64,000 nucleotides of DNA from Duganella sp. CF517 (GTDB lineage: Bacteria > Pseudomonadota > Gammaproteobacteria > Burkholderiales > Burkholderiaceae_D), in the NCBI RefSeq assembly GCF_900110275.1, contig NZ_FODC01000002.1, positions 124,001 through 188,000 on the forward strand. Direction: 5' to 3'. The notes under the pieces are model-generated. The model made no database searches. It was not told the origin of the DNA and saw nothing but the letters and a program-made list of their open reading frames with translations. Position numbers and translations under genes: made by a program. Position 1 is the first letter of the stretch; the number at the start of each line of letters is the position of its first letter. This document shows, piece after piece, positions 1-9,032 of this stretch.

Positions 1-3000
1 GGTCGACTGCGCGGGGGCCAGCTGCACGCCATCCTCGCGCACGCACAGCATCACCGAATCCAGGCCGGAATCGTCCATGTAGTCGCGGTACTCGCCGCGC
101 ATGTCGTTGATGAAGATCGGCTTGCCGTTCGTGACGCACCACACGGCCAGCTGGTTGGGCTCATCGAGCCGCCGCTGGTAGGGCAGCGTGCGCACGCCGC
201 CCTCGATCGCGAACGGGAAATCGATCACGCCGTCTTCTTCGCGCACGAAACCGATGCCGAAGATCTGCGCGCTCATCAGATGATGCACGTGACGGTACAG
301 CGTCAGCATCGACGTTTCCATGTCCAGCGTGGCGCTCAATTCGCGTCCCAGTTCGCTCAGCACCGAGATGTTGCGGTGCGCCTGCTCGACGTTTTCCTTT
401 TGCCGCTCGACTTCCCGCTTCTGCCGCTCGGTGTCGACGCGGCGCTGTTCGGCCTCGGCGCGCTGGGTTTCCGCCTCCAGCCGGCGCAGCTCCAGTTCCT
501 GCTTCTGCTGCTGCAGCAGCTGGTTCTTGTGCTCCACTTCGGCCGTGCGCGCGCCGACCAGCAGCTCGAGCCGCTGCTGCTGGCGGCGCAGGCTGCGCAC
601 GCGCGCGTGGTAGGCCGCATAGGCGCCGCTCAGAAGCAGCACCGCCATCAGGCTGCGGAACCACCAGGTTTTCCAGAACGGCGGCAGGATGGTGATCTGC
701 AAGGTGGCCGCGTTGTCGTTCCAGATGCCGTCCTTGTTGGCGGCCTTGACGCGGAACGTATAGGTGCCCGGGTCCAGGTTGGTGTAGGTGGCGAAGCGCT
801 TGGTGGCGTCGGTGACCACCCAGTCCTCGTCGAAACCCTGCAGCTGGTAGGCGAAACGGTTGCGCTGCGGCGCGGCGTAGTGCAGCGCCGCGAACTCCAG
901 CGAGAACACCGAATCGTTCTCGCTCAAGGTCAGCGCGCCGGTGTGCTCGATGGCCGAGGTCAGCACCTTCGGATGATCGCCCTGCCCGGCCCTGACCGAC
1001 TTGTTAAAGATCTGGAAGTCGGTGATCGCCACCGTCGGCGCCACGCTGTTTTCGCGCACGTCCCCGGGCGAAAAGGCGGTGATGCCGTTGAAGCCCCCGA
1101 AGTACAGCGTGCCGTCCGGCGTGCGCAGCGCGGCGCCGTCGAAGTAGGCGCCTTCGATGGTGCCGTCGGCGCCGCTGTAATTGCGCACCAGGCCGGAGTC
1201 GATGTTCAAGCGCGACAGGCCGCTGTTGGTGCTGAGCCAAAGGTTGCCGGCGTTGTCGGGCAGGATCGAGGCGATGGCGTCGTCGGCGATGCCGTCCTTG
1301 CGCAGGTAGCGCCGGAAGCGGATCGCGCCGTCCGGGGCCACGTCCATCCGGTTCAGGCCCGCCGCCGTGCCGACCCAGATCGTGCCGCGCGCGTCCTCGT
1401 ACAGGCAGTGCACCTCGTCGTGACTGAGGCTGAACGGATCGGCGGGGTCGCGGCGGAAATGGCGGAAGCGGCCCGTCTTGCGGTCCAGCAGATCGAGGCC
1501 GTTGAAGGTGCCCACCCACAGCTGGCCGCGGCGGTCCTCCAGGATCGGGCGCACCACGTTGTCGGCCAGGCTGGCGCCGTCGGCCGGATTGTGGCGGTAG
1601 GTGCGCACGTCCATGGTGCGCGGGTCGAGCCGGTGCAGGCCGCCCCGGCTGGCGACCCACAGCATGCCGCCGCGGTCGGCGACGATGTTGCGCACCGTGT
1701 CGCTGCCGACGTCCGCGCTCATGAACGACACCGCCCGCATCGCGCCGGTGGCCGGATTGAGGTAGTTGACGCCGGCCCGTCCGCCGATCCACAGGTTGCC
1801 GCTTTTTTCGCGCAGCAGCGCGGTGACCTGGTCGTCGCTCAGGCTATTGGGGTCCCTCGGATCGTGGCGCCACACCCGGCTCTCGCCGGTGACGGGGTCG
1901 TACAGGTTCAAGCCGCCGGCGCTGCCCAGCCACAGCTTCGAACCGCCTTCGGCGACGATCGCCCGCACCTTGTTGTCGGACACGGAGTTGAGCATGTCGG
2001 ACTGGCGCACGATGCGCGCGAAGCCGCCGCTGCCCATGTCGACGCGGCTGACGCCATCGTTCCAGGTGCCGACCCAGAAGGTGCCGACCCGGTCGCGGAA
2101 CAGCGCCGATATCTGGTTGTCGGCCACGCTGTGGCCATCGCTGAACTGGTGGCGGTACTGCGTCAGCCGGTTCTCCGCCGGCAGCCAGCGAAACAGGCCG
2201 TCGGCCTGGGTGCCGACCCAGATCTGGTTCTCGACGTCCTCGTACAGGGTGGTGACGCCGACCCCGGGGTTGATGCCCTCGCGCGCGCCCAGGCGGCGGC
2301 GCTGCGGCTCGACGCCCAGCAGGCGCCATTGTTCCAGCCCGCCCATGGTGCCGATCCACAGCGTCTGCGCGCTGTCGACCTGCAGCGACAGCACGGCGTT
2401 GAAGCGGCTGTCGCCGCCGGCGTCCATCGTGTAGTGGCGGAAGTGGGCCGCGCCCGGCGCCAGCATATCGAGGCCGGTGGCGGTGGCCACCCACAGGCGC
2501 CCGGCGGCGTCGCGCGCCAGCGCGTTGACCTGGTCGTTGGCCAGGCTGCCCGCATCGGCCGCGTCGTGGTGCCAGCTGGTGAAGCGCTTGGTGGAGGGGT
2601 TGAAGTGGTGCAGGCCGTCGGCGCTGCCCACCCACAGGCCGCCCAGGCCATCGTCGACGATGGCGCGCACGTGGCGGTTGCCGTTGCCGCGCTGCCCCGG
2701 CTCCTGCGGCGCGAAGTGGGTGAAATGGCGCGTGGACGGATCGTACAGATCCAGGCCGCCGTCGGTGCCGACCCACATGCGGCCGGTGCCGTCGACGTGC
2801 AGCACGCGCACCCAGTTGTCGACCAGGCTGTTGGGGTCCGAGACGGCGCTTTTGTAGGTGACGGTGCGGTAGCCGTCGAAGCGCGTCAGGCCGGCCTGGG
2901 TGCCGAGCCAGATGAAGCCCTGCGGGTCCTGGGCGATGGCCAGCACCGATTCCTGCGCCAGCCCGTTCTCGACGCCGAGCTGCTCGAAGCGCAACGTGCG

Positions 3001-3108
3001 CGGCGGCGCGGCGGCCCATGCGGCGGCCACGCCGAGTCCCCACAACAGCAGGAGCGGCACCAGCAAGTGTCCGAACAATCGTCGAAATTGGCGTCTAATA
3101 CACGGCAA
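1..3108 (-). CDS. Two-component-type sensor with double propeller, Y_Y_Y and GAF domains (partial, runs off left edge)
   Basis: The reading frame is open from about 3108 to the left edge with no stop, so the C-terminal output domain is missing. Translation shows an N-terminal hydrophobic signal (LLVPLLLLWGLGVAAAW), then about 14 propeller repeats of the form LWVGT..GL..(L/Y)DP, enough for two seven-bladed propellers. A Y_Y_Y domain follows (DPGTYTFRVKAAN near position 760), then one membrane helix (RSLMAVLLLSGAYAAY near 640), a long Gln/Glu/Arg coiled coil and a GAF-like domain reaching the edge. This is the architecture of periplasm-sensing one-protein sensors. The output could be a histidine kinase or GGDEF. 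The start is a TTG at 3108 with GGGA upstream; GTG at 3060 is an alternative. It lies 32 nt downstream of the patatin gene, probably in one operon. Confidence 0.85.
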   Translation of the reverse strand, partial: MPCIRRQFRRLFGHLLVPLLLLWGLGVAAAWAAAPPRTLRFEQLGVENGLAQESVLAIAQDPQGFIWLGTQAGLTRFDGYRTVTYKSAVSDPNSLVDNWVRVLHVDGTGRMWVGTDGGLDLYDPSTRHFTHFAPQEPGQRGNGNRHVRAIVDDGLGGLWVGSADGLHHFNPSTKRFTSWHHDAADAGSLANDQVNALARDAAGRLWVATATGLDMLAPGAAHFRHYTMDAGGDSRFNAVLSLQVDSAQTLWIGTMGGLEQWRLLGVEPQRRRLGAREGINPGVGVTTLYEDVENQIWVGTQADGLFRWLPAENRLTQYRHQFSDGHSVADNQISALFRDRVGTFWVGTWNDGVSRVDMGSGGFARIVRQSDMLNSVSDNKVRAIVAEGGSKLWLGSAGGLNLYDPVTGESRVWRHDPRDPNSLSDDQVTALLREKSGNLWIGGRAGVNYLNPATGAMRAVSFMSADVGSDTVRNIVADRGGMLWVASRGGLHRLDPRTMDVRTYRHNPADGASLADNVVRPILEDRRGQLWVGTFNGLDLLDRKTGRFRHFRRDPADPFSLSHDEVHCLYEDARGTIWVGTAAGLNRMDVAPDGAIRFRRYLRKDGIADDAIASILPDNAGNLWLSTNSGLSRLNIDSGLVRNYSGADGTIEGAYFDGAALRTPDGTLYFGGFNGITAFSPGDVRENSVAPTVAITDFQIFNKSVRAGQGDHPKVLTSAIEHTGALTLSENDSVFSLEFAALHYAAPQRNRFAYQLQGFDEDWVVTDATKRFATYTNLDPGTYTFRVKAANKDGIWNDNAATLQITILPPFWKTWWFRSLMAVLLLSGAYAAYHARVRSLRRQQQRLELLVGARTAEVEHKNQLLQQQKQELELRRLEAETQRAEAEQRRVDTERQKREVERQKENVEQAHRNISVLSELGRELSATLDMETSMLTLYRHVHHLMSAQIFGIGFVREEDGVIDFPFAIEGGVRTLPYQRRLDEPNQLAVWCVTNGKPIFINDMRGEYRDYMDDSGLDSVMLCVREDGVQLAPAQST

Positions 3109-3140
3109 AACGGTCCCGCAGTCGGTGGTCAGGATTAAAA

Positions 3141-4316
3141 TCAGGAATCGAAGAAGGCCAGCACGTCCTCTTTACGGGCTTGGGTGTCGCGTTGGCCGAG
3201 CCGGATCAACTCGCAAGTATAAGTCGATTCGAACAATAAATACGAGGCCAATGCCGCGCCGCGGGTCTCGGTCGCGCCGATTCCGGACAACATGGTGCGT
3301 ATCGGCGACGGCAAACTGGCGATATGGCGGCTGGCGATATCGTCCAGGCGTTCGGAGGGCGCGATCACCAGCAGCTTGACCGGCTTGAGGGGTGTTTGCT
3401 CGAGCAGCTCGGGCGGCAGCATCGACAAGGTCTTGTTGATGCGCTCGAGGCGCTCGATGTCGACCGCCAGCGAATCGAGGAAGATCGACGACATCGCGTG
3501 GCCGGCGATCTGCGCCAGGCTTGGATAGCGCGCCGCGCTTTTTTCGGCGGCGCTGCGCGCCGGCTCGGTCAGGCGGCCGGCCCCCACCACCAGCACCTTG
3601 CTGGCGCCGAGGTGGATCGCCGGCGAGATCGGCGCCAGCTGGCGCATCGAGCCGTCGCCGCAGTATTCGCGGTGGCCGCCCATGTACAGCGGCGTGGCCG
3701 GGAAGATGAACGGGATCGCCGACGACGCCAGCAGGTGCTCGACGCCGATCTGGTCCTGCAGCGCCACGCGCTGCATGCGTATCCACGGCGCGATGTCGGC
3801 GGCGGTCTGGTAAAACGTCAGGTGGTTGCCGGCGGTGTAGGACGAGGCGGTGACGGCCAGCGCGTGCAGCAGGCCCTCGGACAGCGCGGCGTCGAGGCGC
3901 GGCAGGTCGAGCATGCGGTGCAGCAGGCCGACCAGCGGCGTGTTGTCGAGCAGCGACGCCGGCGGCGCGGCGCGCCACTTGCGCAGCAGCCAGCCGAACG
4001 ACAGCAGCGACAGCCAGCGCGCGCCGGAGCGGATCACGCCCAGCGAATCGGCGCGGTAGACTTGTTCGACCTCGATATGCTGCCAGACGTCGAGCAGCTT
4101 TTGCACGCCCTCGCCGAAGTTGTCGGCGCGGCAGGCCAGCGCGGTGGCGTTGATGGCGCCGGCCGAGGTGCCGCAAATGATATCGAAAGGGTTGCGCGCC
4201 GGAGGCCAGCCCGCTTCCCATAGTATCTCCGAGATGGCCTGGAGGACGCCGACCTGGTAGGCCGCGCGGGCGCCGCCTCCGGTCAGGATCAAGCCTGTTT
4301 TCTTTTGAATTCCCAT
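3141..4316 (-). CDS. Patatin-like phospholipase
   Basis: The 391-residue product begins with the patatin oxyanion-hole motif (GGGARAAYQVG at about residues 13-23). It has the nucleophile elbow GTSAG with Ser at about 51, and a DGS motif in the middle that supplies the Asp of the Ser-Asp dyad. No signal peptide or membrane segment is visible, so it should be a cytoplasmic or peripheral lipid acyl hydrolase. Family members cleave acyl chains from phospholipids, but the substrate cannot be read from sequence. The gene ends just before the large sensor gene on the same strand, suggesting co-transcription. Confidence 0.85.
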   Translation of the reverse strand: MGIQKKTGLILTGGGARAAYQVGVLQAISEILWEAGWPPARNPFDIICGTSAGAINATALACRADNFGEGVQKLLDVWQHIEVEQVYRADSLGVIRSGARWLSLLSFGWLLRKWRAAPPASLLDNTPLVGLLHRMLDLPRLDAALSEGLLHALAVTASSYTAGNHLTFYQTAADIAPWIRMQRVALQDQIGVEHLLASSAIPFIFPATPLYMGGHREYCGDGSMRQLAPISPAIHLGASKVLVVGAGRLTEPARSAAEKSAARYPSLAQIAGHAMSSIFLDSLAVDIERLERINKTLSMLPPELLEQTPLKPVKLLVIAPSERLDDIASRHIASLPSPIRTMLSGIGATETRGAALASYLLFESTYTCELIRLGQRDTQARKEDVLAFFDS

Positions 4317-4419
4317 GCGCCAAGGTTATCAGGGTATGCGCCGTTTGGGGAAGGCGGCGGGCGCTTTTCGGCGACTTTGCCACACACCCCGGGGCCGGCG
4401 CCGGCCGCCGGCGCAACCA

Positions 4420-6222
4420 TCAATCCCCCAGTACGATGCCCTCGCGGCGCGGATCGGCGCCGCCAAACCACTGCGCCTTGCCGTCGACGACGCGGCGCTG
4501 GATGCCCTGCAGGCCGGAGTTCTGGTCCGATTCGCGTATCTGGTGGCCGCGCGCCTTCAGCTCCCCGATCACCGCCGGCGCCACGCGCCCGGCCTCGATC
4601 TCGGTCGGGCCGTTGCGGCTGCCCATGTTCGGCAGGCTGATGGCCTGCTGCACGTCGAGCTGCCAGTCCAGGGTCCCGACCAGCACCTTGGCGACGTAAT
4701 TGATGATGGCCGAGCCGCCCGGCGAACCGGTGGCCAGCACCAGCCGCTGCGTGCCCTTGTCGAACACCAGCGTCGGCGACATCGCGCTGCGCGGGCGCTT
4801 GCCGGCCTGCACCCGGTTGGCGATCGGACCGTCGGCGTCCTGGGAGTCGAACGAGAAGTCGGTCAGCTGGTTATTGAGCATGAAGCCGTCGACCATCTGG
4901 CGCGCGCCGAAGGCGTCTTCCACCGAGGTGGTCATCGACAGCCCGCCGCCGAAGGCGTCGACCGCGACGAAGTGCGACGTCGACGGCTTGTCGATCGCGG
5001 TGTCGGCGCCCCACGCCACCTGCATGGTGGCCGGCGTGCCGTAGTTGGCGCGGCCCATCGAGCGCTCGCCGATCAGCGAGGCGCGCTGCGCCAGGTAGGC
5101 CTTGTCCAGCATGGCGCTCACGCCCTTGCCCGGCAGCGGCACGAAATCGGTGTCGGCCACGTAGCGGTTGCGGTCCGCGTAGGCCAGCCGGCCCGCCTCC
5201 GAGAACAGGTGGATGCCTTCGGCGCTGGGCATGCCGTCGACCGGCTTGTACGGGCTGATGTCCTTGACCTCCAGGATGCCGAGCATCTGGGCGATGGCGA
5301 TGCCGCCGGACGACGGCGGCGGCGCGCCGCACACGGTCCACGCCTTGTAGTCGCTGCAGACCGGCGCGCGCTCCCTGGCCTGGTAGCCGGCGATGTCGGC
5401 GGCGGTCAGCTTGCCCGGATTGGTCGGATGCGAGGCCACCTTGGCGGCGATGTCGCGCGCGATGCGGCCCTTGTAGAAGGCGTCGGCGCCGCCGGCGGCG
5501 ATCTCGCGCAGCGTGCGCGCCAGTTCCGGATTTTTCAGGATGTAGCCGACCGGGCGCGGCTTGCCGTCGTCGTCGAAGAAGTATTTTTTGGCGACCGGAT
5601 CGCGCGCCAGGTAGCGGTCGTAGGAAATCAGCGCGTTCAGGCGCGGGCTGACCGCGAAGCCCTCGTCGGCCAGCTTGATGGCCGGCGTGAACAAGGTTTT
5701 CCACGGCAGCTTGCCATGCTGCTTGTGTGCCAGCTCCAGCATGCGCAGCACGCCGGGCGCGCCCACCGAACGGCCGCCGATCACGCCGACCTCGCGCGAG
5801 ACGGCCTTGCCGTCGGCGTCCTGGAACAGGTGTTCGTCGGCCGACGCCGGCGCCGTCTCGCGGCCGTCGTAGGATTGCACGCGTTTGCCGTCCGAGTAGA
5901 GCATGAAGGAGCCGCCGCCGATGCCCGACGATTGCGGCTCGACCAGGGTCAGTACCAGCTGGGTGGCGACGGCGGCGTCGATCGCCGCGCCGCCCTGCTT
6001 GAGCATCTGGTATCCGGCCTGCGTGGCCAGCGGGTTGGCCGCGGCGACCATGAATTTTTGCGAGGACTTGCCGGTCTTGTGGGCGTAGCCGGTGGCGATT
6101 TCCGGCGCAGAATCCGGAGTAACCGCGGGCGTCGCGCGTTGCGCGTAAACCGGCGCGTGCAAAACGGCCAACAGCGGTATGGCCAGTGCGGCGCTGCGCG
6201 CCAGTGTCTTCAAACGAATCAT
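4420..6222 (-). CDS. ggt: Gamma-glutamyltransferase (glutathione hydrolase)
   Basis: The 600-residue precursor starts with a Sec signal (LAIPLLAVLHAPVYAQ, cleavage after about residue 28). It has the N-terminal-nucleophile hydrolase signature TSHFVAVD, whose Thr at about 415 would be the autoprocessing site and catalytic residue of the small subunit. Also visible are GIGGGSFML in the large subunit and GSPGGSAI near the C-terminus. Length and motifs match periplasmic GGT, which cleaves glutathione and transfers gamma-glutamyl groups. The start is supported by GGAGAGCCC just upstream. It appears to be a single-gene unit. Confidence 0.95.
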   Translation of the reverse strand: MIRLKTLARSAALAIPLLAVLHAPVYAQRATPAVTPDSAPEIATGYAHKTGKSSQKFMVAAANPLATQAGYQMLKQGGAAIDAAVATQLVLTLVEPQSSGIGGGSFMLYSDGKRVQSYDGRETAPASADEHLFQDADGKAVSREVGVIGGRSVGAPGVLRMLELAHKQHGKLPWKTLFTPAIKLADEGFAVSPRLNALISYDRYLARDPVAKKYFFDDDGKPRPVGYILKNPELARTLREIAAGGADAFYKGRIARDIAAKVASHPTNPGKLTAADIAGYQARERAPVCSDYKAWTVCGAPPPSSGGIAIAQMLGILEVKDISPYKPVDGMPSAEGIHLFSEAGRLAYADRNRYVADTDFVPLPGKGVSAMLDKAYLAQRASLIGERSMGRANYGTPATMQVAWGADTAIDKPSTSHFVAVDAFGGGLSMTTSVEDAFGARQMVDGFMLNNQLTDFSFDSQDADGPIANRVQAGKRPRSAMSPTLVFDKGTQRLVLATGSPGGSAIINYVAKVLVGTLDWQLDVQQAISLPNMGSRNGPTEIEAGRVAPAVIGELKARGHQIRESDQNSGLQGIQRRVVDGKAQWFGGADPRREGIVLGD

Positions 6223-6316
6223 GGGCTCTCCAAATAGAGGGCGCGCCTGCCGGGAAATGCCCCACCTGGGCGCGCCCGATCACTCTGGCATCCTACACGA
6301 AATCGTTTAAACCGTT

Positions 6317-7075
6317 TTACTTCGCTTGCATGCGGATAGCGCCGTCGAGACGGATGGTCTCGCCGTTGAGCATCGTGTTCTCGATGATGGCCTTGGCCAG
6401 ATGGGCATATTCGTGCGGCTTGCCCAGGCGCGGCGGGAACGGCACCATGGCGCCGAGCGCGTCGCGCACCTCGGCCGGCATGCCCATCAACATGGGCGTC
6501 TCGAAGATGCCCGGCGCGATGGCCATGACGCGGATGCCGCTGCGCGCCAGGTCGCGCGCCATCGGCAGGGTCAGGCCGGCGACGGCGGCCTTGGACGACG
6601 CGTAGGCGGCCTGCCCCATCTGGCCATCGAACGCCGCCACCGAGGCGGTGTTGATGATGACGCCGCGCTCGCCGGTATCGATGGCGGCGTTCTTGCCCAT
6701 CGCCTCGGCCGCCAGGCGCGCCATGTTGAAGGTGCCGACCAGGTTGATATTGATGGTGCGCTGGAACAGCTCGAGCGAATGGGCGCCCTCCTTGCCGACG
6801 GTCTTGGCGGCCGGCGCGATGCCGGCGCAGTTGACCAGGCCGCGCAAGGTGCCCACCGCCACGGCCGCCGCGACCGCGCGCACGGCGTCGGCCTCGGCGG
6901 TCACGTCGGTCTGCACGAAAACGCCGTTCAACTCGTCGGCCAGCGCCTGGCCGGCCTCGGCCTGCACATCGGCCAGCACCACCTTGCCGCCGGCCTCGAC
7001 GATCATGCGCGCCGTCGCCGCGCCCAGCCCGGAGGCGCCGCCGGTGATGAGATATACATTGTCTTGAATTTGCAT
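6317..7075 (-). CDS. SDR oxidoreductase, 3-hydroxyacyl-CoA dehydrogenase type 2-like
   Basis: This 252-residue short-chain dehydrogenase has the NAD-binding TGGASGLG near residue 11, NCAG near residue 87, and a catalytic Ser-Tyr-Lys set (NTASVAAF, then YASSKAA). The insertion after the NCAG strand (APAAKTVGKEG) and the C-terminal FPPRLGKPHEYA are typical of the HSD17B10-like group. Those enzymes oxidise 3-hydroxyacyl-CoA or 3-hydroxy-2-methylbutyryl-CoA in fatty acid and isoleucine breakdown. The start has a good GGAG five bases upstream. A 16-bp palindrome lies 57 nt upstream of the start, suggesting control by a catabolic repressor. The exact acyl-CoA substrate is not determinable here. Confidence 0.85.
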   Translation of the reverse strand: MQIQDNVYLITGGASGLGAATARMIVEAGGKVVLADVQAEAGQALADELNGVFVQTDVTAEADAVRAVAAAVAVGTLRGLVNCAGIAPAAKTVGKEGAHSLELFQRTININLVGTFNMARLAAEAMGKNAAIDTGERGVIINTASVAAFDGQMGQAAYASSKAAVAGLTLPMARDLARSGIRVMAIAPGIFETPMLMGMPAEVRDALGAMVPFPPRLGKPHEYAHLAKAIIENTMLNGETIRLDGAIRMQAK

Positions 7076-7132
7076 CAGGTCTCCAATGGTGTGTATTTGC
7101 CGCTCGGCTTATGGTCAGCTTATGCCAACGTT

Positions 7133-7148
7133 ACGTTTACGTAAACGT
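7133..7148. promoter_or_regulatory. Perfect 16-bp palindromic operator upstream of the SDR gene
   Basis: ACGTTTACGTAAACGT is an exact inverted repeat in the gap between the SDR gene and the methyltransferase-like gene. From family knowledge, TTTACGTnnACGTAAA-like sites resemble operators of MerR-type LiuR regulators of branched-chain amino acid and acyl-CoA catabolism. This fits the downstream acyl-CoA-type dehydrogenase. The identity of the regulator is inferred. Confidence 0.6.
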
Positions 7149-7213
7149 CAAACGCCATTGTAGCTAAAATGGCGGCTCGAGCGTGGAAAATTCGCCCCCT
7201 CCGCCACGGGGCG

Positions 7214-8248
7214 TCAGCGCCCCCGCACCACCGTGATGCCGACCGAGGTGCAGGCGTAGCCGTAGAGCTCGAGTTTGAGGTGGGCCGGTCCCTCGGTCGG
7301 GGTCGGCGTGGCGAACGGCGGCGTATCGACGTAGCCGTCGAGGAAATGGGCGTCGGGGGCGACGGCGAAGGCGTCGACCTGGTGGCCGCGCTCGCGCAGT
7401 TCGGCGATCAGCGCGTCGAGGTCGCGGCGGCGGTACAGCACCGTGTCGCCGCTTTCGACGGTGGCGTCGTTCGAGCTCAGATTGAACTCGGTGGTATGGC
7501 AGGCGACGCCGCCGATCTTGAGCGTCTTCTCGACGCTGTTGATGATGAAATCGATGCCCAGCCGCAGGCTGCCGAGGTGTTCCAGCGCGCACGAGGACCA
7601 GCAGAAATCGTAGCCGCCGACATCGTCGCCGATGTTGTTCATGTCGCATTCCTGGAACCGCACGCGCGCCAGGAAGTCTTCCTTGTCCAGGATGCCCTGG
7701 TACGGGATGCTGTCGATGGCGTTGCTATATTGTCCGGTGGCGCTCCAGCCCTGGGCGTTGTCGATGCTTTGCGGCGCGTCCGTGGCCGTCACGTGCATGC
7801 CGCCCTTGGCGAACAGCGCCGGCATGCGCTCGGTCCCGACGCCGAAGCCCAGCGCCCGCTTGCCGTCGCCGATGACGCCGCGGCTACGCGCGGTATGGAC
7901 GATGTAGGCCCATTCCCAAAACTTGCGGTGCAACATCGGTGGAATGGCCAGGTCGCGGGCGATTTGCGAAAACTGCGGATGGTAGAAGTCGGCCGCCGAG
8001 CAGGTCGAATAGCGCATGAACGGGCCGGCGGGGTCCGTCTGGTAGAGCTCGATCGGCGGCAGGAAGATCTTGGGTGACAGCGCCGACTTGGCCTGCACCG
8101 CGTCGATGCGCTCGTTGACGAGCCGGCCCATGGCCATGTCGGCGCGCTTTTCGATGAGGGAGGTGAGCTGCTGGCTGTATCCGGCGGCAAAACGCGAAAA
8201 CAGGCGGCGTAACACGGAGCGGGAGGAGGAGGGTGAACTCGTTTTCAT
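7214..8248 (-). CDS. SAM-dependent methyltransferase-like protein
   Basis: The 344-residue protein has a class I methyltransferase-like core. A glycine-rich strand-turn (LGFGVGTERMPAL) is followed by an acidic strand end (VTATDAP), then CDMNNIG, and a post-core CALEHLGS helix as in methyltransferase domain 11/23 proteins. The first 100 residues form an extra N-terminal region of unknown role. There is no signal peptide. The start follows AAGGACGT directly. The substrate is unknown. Related proteins often sit in glycan or surface-modification loci, but nothing next to this one shows that. Confidence 0.6.
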   Translation of the reverse strand: MKTSSPSSSRSVLRRLFSRFAAGYSQQLTSLIEKRADMAMGRLVNERIDAVQAKSALSPKIFLPPIELYQTDPAGPFMRYSTCSAADFYHPQFSQIARDLAIPPMLHRKFWEWAYIVHTARSRGVIGDGKRALGFGVGTERMPALFAKGGMHVTATDAPQSIDNAQGWSATGQYSNAIDSIPYQGILDKEDFLARVRFQECDMNNIGDDVGGYDFCWSSCALEHLGSLRLGIDFIINSVEKTLKIGGVACHTTEFNLSSNDATVESGDTVLYRRRDLDALIAELRERGHQVDAFAVAPDAHFLDGYVDTPPFATPTPTEGPAHLKLELYGYACTSVGITVVRGR

Positions 8249-8435
8249 ACGTCCTTAATCGGTGCGCGCAAGACCGGCCGGCAGCCCAGCTGAAAGTTTA
8301 GGTGGCAAGAATTGTTGAAGTTAAATATAGACAATAATACTAGCCGAAAAACCAACCTAAAACCCATCCATCGCCAGCTCTATTTGAGTAAAAAGCAACA
8401 CTCTTCCGAGGCGACGCGACGGCCAACTGCGCCCG

Positions 8436-8930
8436 TCAGCACTGCAGCCAGGCGCCCTGCCGCTGGCACAGCTTGCCTGCGGGGGTGATCGTGGTGCTGC
8501 CCGGACCGGCGTTGTGGCGGGCGCCGCCCGGGTCGTAACAGCCACCGGCGGTGCAACCGACCGCCGGAATCGGCGTGCCCGGCGGTTGCATCAGCGCTTC
8601 GATCGGCGTGGAGGGCTGGGTCTTGGGCATGGCGACCTGCGGCGCGACCTTGTTGTTCGGCATTTGCAGTATCGTCAGCGGCACCGGTCGGCGCGGCATC
8701 GGCGCGGCGGCCGGCGCCGTGCGGCACGGCTCCACCGCGAGCCGCTTGCCGTCCTCGCTGAGCTCGCACACGGGCAGCTTGGCGTAGGCGTCCTTGCCAG
8801 CCTGCGATTGCGGCTGCGACCGCGGCTGCGCCGGCGTCCCGGCGGGTGCGGACTCGCCCCACGCGTTTGCGCAAAGTAAGGATCCAAGCAGGAATGCCGC
8901 CGCCAGCGCGGCCGGTTTCAGGGATTTCAT
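8436..8930 (-). CDS. Small secreted protein of unknown function
   Basis: The 164-residue product starts at ATG 8930, which is preceded by GGAAGG and better supported than an in-frame start 25 codons upstream. It has a clear signal peptide (LAAAFLLGSLLCANAWG). A Pro/Ala/Gln-rich linker follows, then a C-terminal region with several Cys residues (VCELSEDG, VEPCRTA, VGCTAGGCYDPGG, LCQRQG) that could form periplasmic disulfides. I do not recognise the family. It stands alone between hppA and the methyltransferase-like gene, all on the same strand. Confidence 0.6.
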   Translation of the reverse strand: MKSLKPAALAAAFLLGSLLCANAWGESAPAGTPAQPRSQPQSQAGKDAYAKLPVCELSEDGKRLAVEPCRTAPAAAPMPRRPVPLTILQMPNNKVAPQVAMPKTQPSTPIEALMQPPGTPIPAVGCTAGGCYDPGGARHNAGPGSTTITPAGKLCQRQGAWLQC

Positions 8931-9032
8931 GTCATTACCTTCCAAAGTGCACCGCCTGTCTCCATTATTAGCAGGCATGGGGCCGCACGGAAGGCATTGA
9001 AACAATTCGTAACCTCCGACGATGGCGCCCGC

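Noticed and set aside
280..3138. Long plus-strand open frame (952 codons) at the left end
   Set aside because: It is antisense to the propeller sensor and reads as His/Val/Gln/Ala-rich low-complexity sequence with no motif. High GC makes long antisense frames common here.
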